Origin: Hanleya hanleyi
Taxonomy: Eukaryota; Mollusca; Polyplacophora; Lepidopleurida; Hanleyidae
Reading direction: 5' to 3'
NCBI GenBank assembly: GCA_036873755.1
Contig: JAVTVY010033818.1
Location: 1-64,000 of the forward strand
DNA: 64,000 nucleotides
Every line of letters starts with the position of its first letter. Positions within the stretch are counted from its first letter, which is position 1. The notes below the pieces were generated by a model. That model was not told the origin of the DNA, did no database searches, and worked only from the letters and a program-made list of their open reading frames with translations. Positions 7,487 to 19,230 of the stretch are shown here, one piece after another. The translations under genes and the position numbers were made by a program.

Positions 7487-10400
7487 TCCAAGCATCTAAT
7501 CTCTCATTATTCTATGGAAGAACATAGATTTTGTAGCTGAAATATCACAGGTATTCAGATAAATTTATAATACGGCTCTTTTCATCACGAATCCCCTAGT
7601 TCGTTTAGGTGTGGGAAATCAGCATACGCTTTATAGGCGATGAGATTTGTGTCTTTCCTTTGTGCGATGTTATAACTGTCAGCTATGCTGGTTTAGGAAT
7701 ACTCTGAAATATCACAGGTATTCAGATAAATTTATAATACGGATTTTCATCACGAATCCTCTGGTTCCGGGGTCCTTATGTGGTACAGAAAGCAAATATC
7801 ATCTTCATATGATGCAGCGGCATATACTTGAGGACGCGATTTCCGATTTCCTCCCTCTGCTTGTTCCGTATTGATTGGAAGTATCCATCATTACTGAACC
7901 ATATGTGGATCTGTTAGATGTGCGTGTTACGCATATATTAGTTTGATGTAGGTTTATACTGGGCACAGTAACCTATGCCATCCGCAGCTGTGTTGAGCGC
8001 ATTTCCTCTCGACAATATCAAGCGTAATACCATCCGCAGCTGTGTTGAGCGCATTTCCTCTCTATATATCATGCGTATCTGTTAGTTCTTGGCTGGCTGT
8101 GTATATACGAACTCCCATGGTTTCGTATCCCCTATGTCGGGACCATTTTGGTTCTGTGTGTTGTGCGTATTTACGCATATATCTTAGATAAATATCTATT
8201 TTCATTCGAATAGAACGTGAGAGAATATTTGAGTGGACTTTTGGCATTCTTGTATAGCATCACGCATTAATAATATATGCATATTTCGTAGCACTGGCGT
8301 TACGGCTGGTTTATGCGGACATAATGTTGAGGCCGCCTGATTTAATTTCAGCAAAACAACCAACTTTCTAGGTTTGTTGCACAACTCGCCAATCGATGAC
8401 ATCTCCGTACGCGATTAAATCGTCGTATGGGATTCTGATAAATGTGTTAAAGCCTGTTATGATTTCGTTCAGCAAAGTGAGACGTAAAGTCTTCCTGACC
8501 ACGAGGGTAGTATAGTGAGTAACACCGTTTAAACTGGATAATTTGTGAGTGGATGACGTTAGCCTATGTGGCTGTGTTCTGGTTAGTGAATCCGACTCCA
8601 CTCCAGGAAAACTGTAAGGATCAAGCGAGTAACTCGAAAACGAGAAACCCATGATACACGTGTGAGGTCAGGGTTGGACACAAGGCCCGCAATCTCAGTG
8701 GTAAGTAATTTGACCGTAAACACACCTACAGCCTCCCGGAGCTTTGCCTGATTCACGATATTAGGATCGTAAAACTGGAACATTGTATCGGCATATTATC
8801 TTATGTTGTATATATTCCTGGAATCTCGCTGTCTACTTGGTAATAAAGCTGTATGTAAAACCGCCAAACACCTTTTAGGTGTGTATTCTGGTTCATCCCA
8901 TATTTCTGGAATCTCATCGTCTCTTAGTACTAAATCAGTATCTAACACCAAACTCCTTTTAGGAGTGTACGTGGTTAACATAACCGTTGCTGGAGACAGA
9001 TCAACCCGACACCATGCAGACAGACGAACACTAGAACGTGTGGCGAAAAATGTGATTTCATAATATGTGATTTCAGTAATTCTGCATTCAGTGTTTCGAA
9101 CCTCTTTATATCATTGTGATATCCGCGGGTTCTCATCAGGGGGTGCGGTTTAGTATAATGGTAGAATAATTCTTTGCACATACATATTTGCAGGAACCTT
9201 TTCCTTGACTATCAGAATTTGAACTGGAATGTACCGTTCCGGTGACAGAATTAAAGCCTGCACCAATTTTTAAGTCATGGTAGGTGGGCATGCATGTTTC
9301 GTGAAGTTGTCTCATTTGGTACCGTATAATAAAGTTGACAGCATCTGCATATTAATAGAGCCTGCACCAATTTATGGTAGGTGGGCACGCACGATATAGG
9401 TGTCTCATTCCATATATTAAAGTTTAATGCATCTGCATAATATCAGAGCCTGCACCAATTTATGGTAGGTGGGCATGCACCGTCTAGGTGATTTCGTTCA
9501 GTATTCACTTTATAGGTGAACAGAACCATTCATCGCCGGATAGGTCTTCTCGTTCAGTATTCACTTTATAGGTGAAGGAACTGATCAACGCACCGTTTAG
9601 GTGTGGGAAATCAACATACGCTTTATAGGCGATGAGATTTGTTTCTTTCCTTTGTCTTGTTGGCTAAAAGGTGATTTCGTTCAGTATTCACTTTATAGGT
9701 GAACAGAACCATTCATCGCCGGATAGGTCTTTTCGTTCAGTATTCACTTTATAGGTGAAGGAACTGATCAACGCACCGTTTAGGTGTGGAAATCAACATA
9801 CGCTTTATAGGCGATGAGATTTGTTTCTTTCCTTTGTCCGACGCTACAACTGTCTGCTATGCTGGTTTTGGAATACTCTGAGCTAGCCAGCCCGGCATTG
9901 TCTTATATAAGGATAGATGCGGGGCGCGCGGACCTTGGCGAAAGCACTAGAGAGAGAATCGTTAAATCCGTCCGTCATTTGCAAATTTGTGTTTCTTTTT
10001 CCAATGAAAAGTTGAAAAGCTGGCAGTAAAGCGCACTGTGCGTCGCAATAAATCGGCAAAATATGTACAAGTAAGTTTACTCTATACGTATACGGCAATT
10101 ATGACTGGAAAATTCCAACTTCCTGGTCGACATGCTTGATATGAAGTCATTTTACAAACAAATTCATATTGCATTGATATAACATCACAGATTCTGTAGC
10201 AAAATTTTGGAATCCAATGGAAATCACTTGATAGTATGTGTAATATATATCATTTTAATCATCTCCATCGATAAACTTGATCGACATCTGTACTTCTTTC
10301 AATACAATTTCGCCATTTTCGCTGCATTTCTGGGTTTCTGTAGTGTCGAGCGCCTGCATGGTTGGGTAGCTGATCTGTCTCCATTTATCAGAATATAGAA

Positions 10401-10536
10401 CGAGCCAAATGCTCATATCCTTTTGGCTTGTTGGGCTAAAATCCCACGAACGATAATGAAATTCTCATGATGGGCAGCGTTTTCCTCTGTATATCTGTAA
10501 ATCCAATTCGCTGATCTAACTTTCAATAGCCATAGG
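7487..10536 (+). repeat. 3.05-kb tandem unit, copy 2
   Basis: Nearly identical to copy 1, with a handful of substitutions seen by eye (for example near 7672, 7775 and 8330). It has ~12 extra bases near 10080 (CTCTATACGTA) and one base fewer near 9789. The same extra bases are found in the inverted copy, which therefore derives from a copy-2-like unit. It contains no gene beyond the short ORF chain described for copy 1. Confidence 0.85.
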
Positions 10537-12105
10537 TCCAAGCATCTAATCTCTCATTATTCTATGGAAGAACATAGATTTTGTAGCTGAAATATCACAG
10601 GTATTCAGATAAATTTATAATACGGCTCTTTTCATCACGAATCCCCTAGTTCGTTTAGGTGTGGGAAATCAGCATACGCTTTATAGGCGATGAGATTTGT
10701 GTCTTTCCTTTGTCCGACGTTATAACTGTCAGCTATGCTGGTTTAGGAATACTCTGAAATATCACAGGTATTCAGATAAATTTATAATACGGATTTTCAT
10801 CACGAATCCTCTGGTTCCGGGGTCCTTATGTGGTACAGAAAGCAAATATCATCTTCATATGATGCAGCGGCATATACTTGAGGACGCGATTTCCGATTTC
10901 CTCCCTCTGCTTGTTCCGTATTGATTGGAAGTATCCATCATTACTGAACCATATGTGGATCTGTTAGATGTGCGTGTTACGCATATATTAGTTTGATGTA
11001 GGTTTATACTGGGCACAGTAACCTATGCCATCCGCAGCTGTGTTGAGCGCATTTCCTCTCGACAATATCAAGCGTAATACCATCCGCAGCTGTGTTGAGC
11101 GCATTTCCTCTCGACAATATCAAGCGTAATACCATCCGCAGCTGTGTTGAGCGCATTTCCTCTCTATATATCATGCGTATCTGTTAGTTCTTGGCTGGCT
11201 GTGTATATACGAACTCCCATGGTTTCGTATCCCCTATGTCGGGACCATTTTGGTTCTGTGTGTTGTGCGTATTTACGCATATATCTTAGATAAATATCTA
11301 TTTTCATTCGAATAGAACGTGAGAGAATATTTGAGTGGACTTTTGGCATTCTTGTATAGCATCACGCATTAATAATATATGCATATTTCGTAGCACTGGC
11401 GTTACGGCTGGTTTATGCGGACATAATGTTGAGGCCGCCTGATTTAATTTCAGCAAAACAACCAACTTTCTAGGTTTGTTGCACAACTCGCCAATCGATG
11501 ACATCTCCGTACGCGATTAAATCGTCGTATGGGATTCTGATAAATGTGTTAAAGCCTGTTATGATTTCGTTCAGCAAAGTGAGACGTAAAGTCTTCCTGA
11601 CCACGAGGGTAGTATAGTGAGTAACACCGTTTAAACTGGATAATTTGTGAGTGGATGACGTTAGCCTATGTGGCTGTGTTCTGGTTAGTGAATCCGACTC
11701 CACTCCAGGAAAACTGTAAGGATCAAGCGAGTAACTCGAAAACGAGAAACCCATGATACACGTGTGAGGTCAGGGTTGGACACAAGGCCCGCAATCTCAG
11801 TGGTAAGTAATTTGACCGTAAACACACCTACAGCCTCCCGGAGCTTTGCCTGATTCACGATATTAGGATCGTAAAACTGGAACATTGTATCGGCATATTA
11901 TCTTATGTTGTATATATTCCTGGAATCTCGCTGTCTACTTGGTAATAAAGCTGTATGTAAAATCGCCAAACACCTTTTAGGTGTGTATTCTGGTTCATCC
12001 CATATTTCTGGAATCTCATCGTCTCTTAGTACTAAATCAGTATCTAACACCAAACTCCTTTTAGGAGTGTACGTGGTTAACATAACCGTTGCTGGAGACA
12101 GATCA
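10537..12105 (+). repeat. Partial third tandem unit, copy 3
   Basis: The first half of the unit, ending at GGAGACAGATCA (12094-12105). It has three rather than two copies of the 52-bp GCAGCTGTGTTGAGCG block, accounting for a 52-bp length difference. After 12105 the sequence switches to the opposite strand of the unit. Confidence 0.85.
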
Positions 12106-13779
12106 ACCCTAAGCCATGCAGGCGCTCGACACTACAGAAACCCAGAAATGCAGCGAAAATGGCGAAATTGTATTGAAAGAAGTACAGATGTCGATCAAGT
12201 TTATCGATGGAGATGATTAAAATGATATATATTACACCTACTATGAAGTGATTTCCATTGGATTCCAAAATTTTGCTACAGAATCTGTGATGTTATATCA
12301 ATGCAATAAGAATTTGTTTGTAAAATGACTTCATATCAAGCATGTCGACCAGGAAGTTGGAATTTTCCAGTCATAATTGCCGTATACGTATAGAGTAAAC
12401 TTACTTGTACATATTTTGCCGATTTATTGCGACGCACAGTGCGCTTTAGTGCCAGCTTTTCAACTTTTCATTGGAAAAAGAAACACAAATTTGCAAATGA
12501 CGGACGGATTTAACGATTCTCTCTCTAGTGCTTTCGCCAAGGTCCGCGCGCCCCGCATCTATCCTTATATAAGACAATGCCGGGCTGGCTAGCTCAGAGT
12601 ATTCCAAAACCAGCATAGCAGACAGTTGTAGCGTCGGACAAAGGAAAGAAACAAATCTCATCGCCTATAAAGCGTATGTTGATTTCCCACACCTAAACGG
12701 TGCGTTGATCAGTTCCTTCACCTATAAAGTGAATACTGAACGAAAAGACCTATCCGGCGATGAATGGTTCTGTTCACCTATAAAGTGAATACTGAACGAA
12801 ATCACCTTTTAGCCAACAAGACAAAGGAAAGAAACAAATCTCATCGCCTATAAAGCGTATGTTGATTTCCCTCACCTAAACGGTGCGTTGATCAGTTCCT
12901 TCACCTATAAAGTGAATACTGAACGAGAAGACCTATCCGGCGATGAATGGTTCTGTTCACCTATAAAGTGAATACTGAACGAAATCACCTAGACGGTGCA
13001 TGCCCACCTACCATAAATTGGTGCAGGCTCTGATATTATGCAGATGCATTAAACTTTAATATATGGAATGAGACACCTATATCGTGCGTGCCCACCTACC
13101 ATAAATTGGTGCAGGCTCTATTAATATGCAGATGCTGTCAACTTTATTATACGGTACCAAATGAGACAACTTCACGAAACATGCATGCCCACCTACCATG
13201 ACTTAAAAATTGGTGCAGGCTTTAATTCTGTCACCGGAACGGTACATTCCAGTTCAAATTCTGATAGTCAAGGAAAAGGTTCCTGCAAATATGTATGTGC
13301 AAAGAATTATTCTACCATTATACTAAACCGCACCCCCTGATGAGAACCCGCGGATATCACAATGATATAAAGAGGTTCGAAACACTGAATGCAGAATTAC
13401 TGAAATCACATATTATGAAATCACATTTTTCGCCACACGTTCTAGTGTTCGTCTGTCTGCATGGTGTCGGGTTGATCTGTCTCCAGCAACGGTTATGTTA
13501 ACCACGTACACTCCTAAAAGGAGTTTGGTGTTAGATACTGATTTAGTACTAAGAGACGATGAGATTCCAGAAATATGGGATGAACCAGAATACACACCTA
13601 AAAGGTGTTTGGCGGTTTTACATACAACTTTATTACCAAGTAGACAGCGAGATTCCAGGAATATATACAACATAAGATAATATGCCGATACAATGTTCCA
13701 GTTTTACGATCCTAATATCGTGAATCAGGCAAAGCTCCGGGAGGCTGTAGGTGTGTTTACGGTCAAATTACTTACCACT
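12106..13779 (-). repeat. Inverted partial copy of the 3-kb unit
   Basis: From ~12110 to 13779 the sequence is the reverse complement of copy 2 from ~10363 back to 8697. The junction lies at a 12-bp microhomology, GGAGACAGATCA, present in both source strands, as expected for template switching. The right end stops abruptly at CTTACCACT (13771-13779), followed by unique DNA. Together with copies 2 and 3 it forms a large imperfect inverted repeat that could extrude a cruciform. Confidence 0.8.
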
Positions 13780-13807
13780 ACATACAACCTGAAAGTAACA
13801 TAAAAGA

Positions 13808-13951
13808 TATATAAGCATATGGGATTGATAGTATTCTTCAATCATAATCTTTTACCATCATGACCATTGAGTCTTCTGAATTATACGTTGTATGTCCAAA
13901 AACCTTTTATTCTGCCTGCGGATGTAGTAATAAATCATATCGTGTGTACAG
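13808..13951 (+). other. Possible first exon on the plus strand
   Basis: TATATAAG (13808-13815) is followed by an ATG at 13860 opening a 31-codon frame with three Cys that runs into a consensus donor, CAG/GTAGGTG, at 13951. No downstream exon was found, and the opposite strand may carry the last exon of the SAMD3-like gene. Very tentative. Confidence 0.15.
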
Positions 13952-14204
13952 GTAGGTGTCAGTTTGTACGCTAGACAGGCTTAAAAAATATCGAACCAGG
14001 CCAAATTCCAATTCGAACCAGCATCGCTCATTACTAAGTTATATATATACATACACGTAATATAGGGGAAAAGAGAAGAAATGCAGTTTCCGCCTTCAAT
14101 GCCCTAAAGTTTTTACTTGTATACTCATCGACGTTGTATGTTAGATCTATGTGATTAGCATCAGGAAGTATATCGATTACACTCGTGAAGAATTATTCAC
14201 TTAC

Positions 14205-14281
14205 TGCTTTTTGGATCAGCATGGTTAGGTCTTCCTTGAAATGGTCCACCATGACTGGCACCACGGCAATGGCCAGTTGAT
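14205..14281 (-). CDS. Exon 6 of the SAMD3-like gene
   Basis: 77 bp between CATACAG and GTAAGT. It encodes QLAIAVVPVMVDHFKEDLTM and then LIQKA, typical of the C-terminal segment of the family, and ends in phase 0. A last exon is expected between 13780 and 14200; a candidate near 13905 (NKRFLDIQRIIQKTQWS then stop) is weak. Confidence 0.45.
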
Positions 14282-14661
14282 CTGTATGAGAAAAAGAATC
14301 CATATTAAATTAAATGATGAAAAATACATCTTGACAGCTCCATCCAGCCTCCCCGCCCCCATCATTTTGTTTTGCTTTCAATGGTTGAAAGAAGGCAGTT
14401 TCAGCTAATTATCTCCCTTTGATTTAAATTACAATAAACAACCCATTCAGGGATACAATGTGTAGGAAAGTGATATTTTTATTTGGCAAACAATTGCATG
14501 TCCAGTATTCCAACATCTACAAACTGGTTGGTCGATTCAAAATCTATATACCTTCCAAATAATTCATGTCAAACTTAATCTGCATTATGTCCTGCCCATC
14601 CAAGTGAAAATCATGCCGATCAAAAGATTATTGCATTTTTGCAGGTTTGCAAAATACTCAC

Positions 14662-14827
14662 ACTTGTTATCATCTTCTTCCAATGACGGATTTTCCTTCA
14701 GCGTCTTTAACTCCTGTTTTTGTTTTGAAGCCAATATGTTGAACACTGCTGACGTGTATTTCTTCATGCTTCCAAGGAACTCTTTATCAATGTCCTTCCC
14801 CACAAGTGTGTCAAAGTCTCTTAAGAA
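14662..14827 (-). CDS. Exon 5 of the SAMD3-like gene
   Basis: 166 bp between TTTCCAG and GTGAGT. It encodes FLRDFDTLVGKDIDKEFLGS and on to ENPSLEEDDNK. The open frame is phase 0 at its start, which does not fit exon 4. It joins exon 6 through a Tyr codon. Confidence 0.45.
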
Positions 14828-15084
14828 CTGGAAACAAGAAAACAAATCCAATTAGTATTATATTGCTAGAAACCCATTCAGTTTTTTAAGTTATTAAGAA
14901 GGCTCTTTATGAATTTGTGTATCATCATCCAATATCTGACCAAAAAGTTTTTTTAACCACGAATAGCTTTAATAATTAGATAATCATTATATTTCCATGC
15001 AGTACTAATGAATCAACAGCAAGTGGGTGTGTCAGGGAGTGGCACTTCATTTTGGCATGTAAAATCCAACATTTTTCAGTCATA

Positions 15085-15366
15085 TCACGACAGTACAGCA
15101 AATGACGCATCATGCCATAGGCAGACATGATCATGATACTCCACAGTGAGTCACATTATCACTAAGGTGAGGGGGGAGGGGGGGGGGCAACCAGTACTCT
15201 CAATGCTGAGCGTCAAGAGAGGAAGAATTACCATTGTTTTTGGTATGACCCTGGCAGGGTTTGAACCCACAACCTCCCGCTTGTGAGACGGTCATATCCA
15301 GTAGCATCCTCGCGAGCCAGTGTATCGATCGGTCTATTGGAATCGATACACTGGCTTGGTTATAGT
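15085..15366 (-). mobile_element. tRNA-derived SINE in a SAMD3-like intron
   Basis: On the minus strand, an A-box-like TGGCTCGCGAGG (15308-15319) lies about 40 bp from a B-box GGTTCAAACCC (15258-15268), the spacing of a tRNA promoter. The tail with CGCTCAGCATTGAGAG, TAATGTGACT and GGCATGATG resembles a SINE family I associate with molluscs. A 13-bp inverted repeat (CCAGTGTATCGAT) sits just upstream at 15317-15354. A G-rich tract at 15169-15187 interrupts the tail. Boundaries are approximate. Confidence 0.6.
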
Positions 15367-15691
15367 TACAAATAGATGAAGGGATTTCCCCTGAATCAAT
15401 CCAGTCAGTGAACGCGCTAAGCTGGTTGATTAGGCCAATCCGCTTCGAGATATCAGATGTGACAGGTTTCAATTTCATCGCGGGCCGAACTGCTTTGATG
15501 GCAAGCGGAAATCAACATTGGAAGTCAAAGCAAAAAACCGCAGGCTGAATAGAATCCTAAACATATCTTGGCAATTCTATATGCATGATATGTGTAACTG
15601 AATTCTAAGAACTATTTTCAAACATGATTTTTTCTTCTAATTATGAGCATGGGAGTATTTCCCCTTTCTCTGTCAAGTAAAATCTACTCAC

Positions 15692-15862
15692 ATTGTGAGA
15701 AGAATCATCGCCTGGAAAAGGCCATCAATAATTCTCCGCCTCTGAGCTGTGGAAGGTTCTGTTTGCTTTTCGAGTGTCTGGGTGACGTCTGTATCAAAGA
15801 CTGGCAGAGCAAAGTTCAATGGCTCTTGACCAAGAGTAGGTGTATTGCTGCTGGGTCCAATC
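15692..15862 (-). CDS. Exon 4 of the SAMD3-like gene
   Basis: 171 bp between TTGTAG and GTGAGT. It encodes a linker (IGPSSNTPTLGQ...) and then AQRRRIIDGLFQAMILLT, resembling the start of the central domain of SAMD3-like proteins. It ends in phase 2 without a matching next exon. Confidence 0.5.
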
Positions 15863-16198
15863 CTACAACCAGTAAGAACCACAACTGATAAACTTTCCAC
15901 AATGTAAATGATACTTATCGTCTTATACATTAAAGTTCCATTTTTATTAACTGGAAATATACACAGAAACAAATAGTAAATTTATGTTTTGAAATGTCAA
16001 TCTCACAATGTAAATGATACTTATCACCTTATGCATTAAAGTTCCATTTTTATTAACTGAAAATATACACCGAAACAAAGAGTAAATTTATGTTTTGAAA
16101 TGTCAATCCCAACACAGTAGTCGAGCCCAGCCCATGTAACTGAATCAAGTTTACATTCTTTGGAAAAGAAACAAAACTACGGTAATCGGTTGACTTAC

Positions 16199-16263
16199 AC
16201 GGTTGATTGTTCAAGTTGAGAATGCATTTCCACAGTGTCACTTGGACCAGTGTCTGTGCTTTC
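16199..16263 (-). CDS. Exon 3 of the SAMD3-like gene
   Basis: 65 bp between TTTCAG and GTAAGT, encoding ESTDTGPSDTVEMHSQLEQS plus two more codons' worth. It ends in phase 2 and joins exon 4 to form a Val codon. This is a Ser/Thr-rich linker of the kind expected between the N-terminal and central domains. Confidence 0.45.
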
Positions 16264-16598
16264 CTGAAATGGGGAAAAATTTAATTTTTCAACTGCGGTT
16301 TAAGGACGCACATAAGTAACTGGCTATATCCTGCGTAGTGTGCATAGAAACAGGGTAAGTCAAATATACATGTATCCACATATTCATTGAACTGAAACGA
16401 TTGATCACAGTGTAGCTACAAAACCAGAAGTGAATAATAATTATAAGATTTAATAAAATTAGCAAAGGTTCCGGTCAGATTAACAGTGAATAACAGTGAT
16501 TCACTTCCAAACACTGCTTTGTGGTGCGAATACATTGGGTATCATATGGAATATCAAAGACGGGGTAGACATCACAGGAGAACACGAATCATTGATAC

Positions 16599-16733
16599 CT
16601 TATCAGTATGCTCTGGAACATTGTGAAATGCTCCGTCTGTTGTCGTATGCTGTAATATCTTGATTTTGAACTTATCGGGTATCTCATCCTGGTCCTCGAG
16701 GTCCACGAACTCTTCAAAATCAGCATCATACAA
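16599..16733 (-). CDS. Exon 2 of the SAMD3-like gene
   Basis: 135 bp, 45 codons, phase 0 at both ends, bounded by TTTCCAG and GTATCAATG. It encodes LYDADFEEFVDLEDQDEIPD and on to HNVPEHTDK. The D-x-x-F-x-E-F-V-D-L pattern is the strongest family match in this gene. Confidence 0.55.
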
Positions 16734-16863
16734 CTGGAAAATAAATAAATCACATTTAAGTAAGTGCCGCAAACAATCTATCAGTCAATCTGTGTCATAT
16801 ACCCACGAAACTAAGCCGTCATATACCCATGAAACTACGTCGTAGGGGCCGAAGAGAACCTAC

Positions 16864-18610
16864 AAAAATCGATTCTCCAGTCCAGCCCAGCTCTTTTTAA
16901 TACGTATTCAAAAGCTTACCCGTCCTGTGGAGGTCCGGATCTCAGGGGAACGGCACTATATATTATGCCTGCTGTAAACGGTGGACTGAATTAGGCTAAT
17001 CGGATTATAAAGGCACACGGTCGATCGTCTAGCCTCGCCAGGGTCCGGTTATTTCGGTGGTGTTAATAAATATATACGACTACTCCCCGTAGTTAGTCCC
17101 AGACGGAGACTGTTCGCGACTGAACAATTAAATAAAAAACGGACAAGTGAAGTAATTTTCATTCTTTTTGCGATGGTTCTAGACCTTTTCCCAAAATATT
17201 GGAGGATACAATAATACATACATAATACATCGATAATATTTCTAAAAGATTGAACTATATTTCACGTCAGTAACTTCATTAAATCATTCGTCTGATATGA
17301 GCTGTCTGTCCAGTGCCGACTGTATTACTGTATTGTATTTTCCCCAAGTGTCCGTAAAAATCAATAGTTAATGACTACCAAAACACAAGCCTTGTCCGTA
17401 ACAGTAAAGGAGTTGTCTCCCCGGGGTTTCTTCAGGGGATATCAAAGCTCATGATCCGAGAGGCGGAGCTACCAATCTCCCAGAGGCATTTCCGAAAAAT
17501 ATTCAAGCTTACGAAGTTACGTTCCGCTATTATCTCATCTGGCCCCGATAAATCGGCCCCGCGGGTCAGATACCAAACTGTGTGATGACATGAGCCCTAT
17601 TATCCCTCGTATTATGTATAGGATTCCCACCAGGGCCGTTCCAGGGAGTACCGGTCTGGTCAGGTCCGTATATATAGGGGTAAGGTTTTGAAGCCTTGTT
17701 TTAAACATCATATAATTCTGATTTCATATTAATAAAATTATATGTGTAAATAGTAATGGTAAATAGTACCTCAAAATATCCCAAGCATATCGTTCCATGG
17801 TGATCCAAGTGTTCCACTGGGCGTTATTAAATATTCCTATTACACTGTGTACTAAAATTCACTAAGTATACTGCATTAAACTGAGCAAAGCTATCACTGA
17901 ACAAATTTATGCCGCCATATTGGAATGGATTCGCATTCAGGCAAATGAACTCCCACTTTTTATGTGAGCTGAGCATTTTGGAGCACATTTTCAACAGTGA
18001 CGTGTTCGAGGTAGTTGCACTCCTATCTAATGAAGATAATACTAACAAATATGTGCGACTATAGTGGGCTAAATCGACACGATTTCGCAAAGTTTGAAAC
18101 CAACCTTTCCCGAAGAAAATCAAACCGCCCTCCATTTTCTCCCACGTGATCCTTGTACGCATGCGCATTGACTAGTATCATTTATAACCTGGTTCCCGAA
18201 CACAATGGTATTGGTAACAAGCACCTACATAATCGGGGCACCAGGCTAACCAGTTCTGACTCGTTTCTATCTCATTTTGGGGCCTTCTATTGATGACATT
18301 TAAATAGAATTTCTATATTTTTAAGCGTCACTAAGTTGATTGGGTCAAACAATCTGTCTGAGCAGATATTGATCAAATTTTGCAAAAGTGTATGTTATCA
18401 TAGCACCATATTTCTTCGCATGTATGTTAATTCGACAAAGTTTCGAGCTTGTTCTGTTCTGTTGGCAGAAGTTGAATGAAATACCGTGAGCAAAAGAAAA
18501 TACTCAATCGAGTCACAATTTTAGCACAGTTGAAACTATGTTTCGATCACTGATTCCGACAGTATAAAAAATATATTCTCCGGTATAAATTGTCTGTAAG
18601 ATGTAACATT
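16864..18610. other. Intron 1 of the SAMD3-like gene
   Basis: AT-rich non-coding DNA between exons 1 and 2. A 113-residue minus-strand frame at 17827-18168 has no recognisable domain and looks like chance. No mobile element was recognised. Confidence 0.4.
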
Positions 18611-18716
18611 TTCTTCACCCTCTAAATACATACCTGTTTACATGTATCTCCCTTCTCCGACCTGGGTTCACAGGGGCAATTATATTGTACAAATATTTAA
18701 AAAATGGCATATTTAC

Positions 18717-18863
18717 CTGGAAGGTTACGTCGTCAATGCCAATTAGATCAGCTAAGGTAGCATTCTGTGAAATGTGACCTTTAAGGTCCGACAGGCTGGT
18801 AGTTGCAAAAGATAAAGCGATTTTCTTTCGGTTCTCACCGATCAACAGCAGGCAAGTCGCCAT
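18717..18863 (-). CDS. Exon 1 of the SAMD3-like gene
   Basis: 147 bp, 49 codons, from an ATG at 18863 (MATCLLLIGENRKKIAL...) to ...DDVTFQ, followed by the donor GTAAAT. It ends in phase 0. The short domain before the FEEFVDL exon is the usual place for a ubiquitin-like or PB1-like fold in this family; this is inference. Confidence 0.5.
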
Positions 18864-19230
18864 CTCGCAAAAAGTCCACTTTGATGCATAGAACGAGCGA
18901 CGTAAAAACAACGGCTTTGCGCAATTTATCGTAATGGAAGTTTGTTTTGAAGTAATATCGCGTCGGCTTATATTGGAAATGGTGGACAGCATGGGAAGCG
19001 AAGCCATGCTTATTTACAAATTCATGAACAATAGAAGCGATGCATATATTGTTAGGCATTGGCAGAATAAACTCAAAAACTAATTGAGCAATAGAATCAT
19101 CACCGATATGTATAGTTTAACCAAAACTTTGCGTTAGCGTCAAAGAGATATGAGATAAAGGCAGGCCGCGGATTATGATTATGGTGTGTTAAAAGGGGTC
19201 GTTTCCGGACAGGATGGTAACCATTACTTT

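Larger units (their letters stand above)
14205..18863 (-). pseudogene. SAMD3-like gene, six exons, apparently missing a central exon
   Basis: Six minus-strand segments with AG/GT borders: 18717-18863, 16599-16733, 16199-16263, 15692-15862, 14662-14827 and 14205-14281. Exons 1-4 join in frame (phases 0, 0, 2) and exons 5-6 join in frame. The second exon (LYDADFEEFVDLEDQDEIPD) and exon 4 (RRRIIDGLFQAMI) resemble proteins annotated as sterile alpha motif domain-containing 3-like, known as large families in fish and invertebrates. Exon 4 ends in phase 2 while exon 5 needs phase 0, so at least one exon, expected to hold the conserved Tyr/Pro, Trp and Lys-Phe-Lys block, is absent. A SINE occupies that intron. 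The 3' end is also unresolved and lies next to the inverted repeat. A broken gene is the simplest reading; function is unknown. Confidence 0.5.

Noticed and set aside
13600..13951. Metallothionein-like first exon on the plus strand
   Set aside because: Only three Cys and no Cys-x-Cys series beyond one pair; no second exon found. Kept only as a weak exon candidate.
15200..15478. 92-codon minus-strand frame
   Set aside because: It is mostly the tRNA-derived SINE, with A- and B-box sequences inside, not a protein.
17827..18168. 113-codon minus-strand frame in intron 1 of the SAMD3-like gene
   Set aside because: No domain and no splice or promoter context that supports it; consistent with chance in AT-rich DNA.
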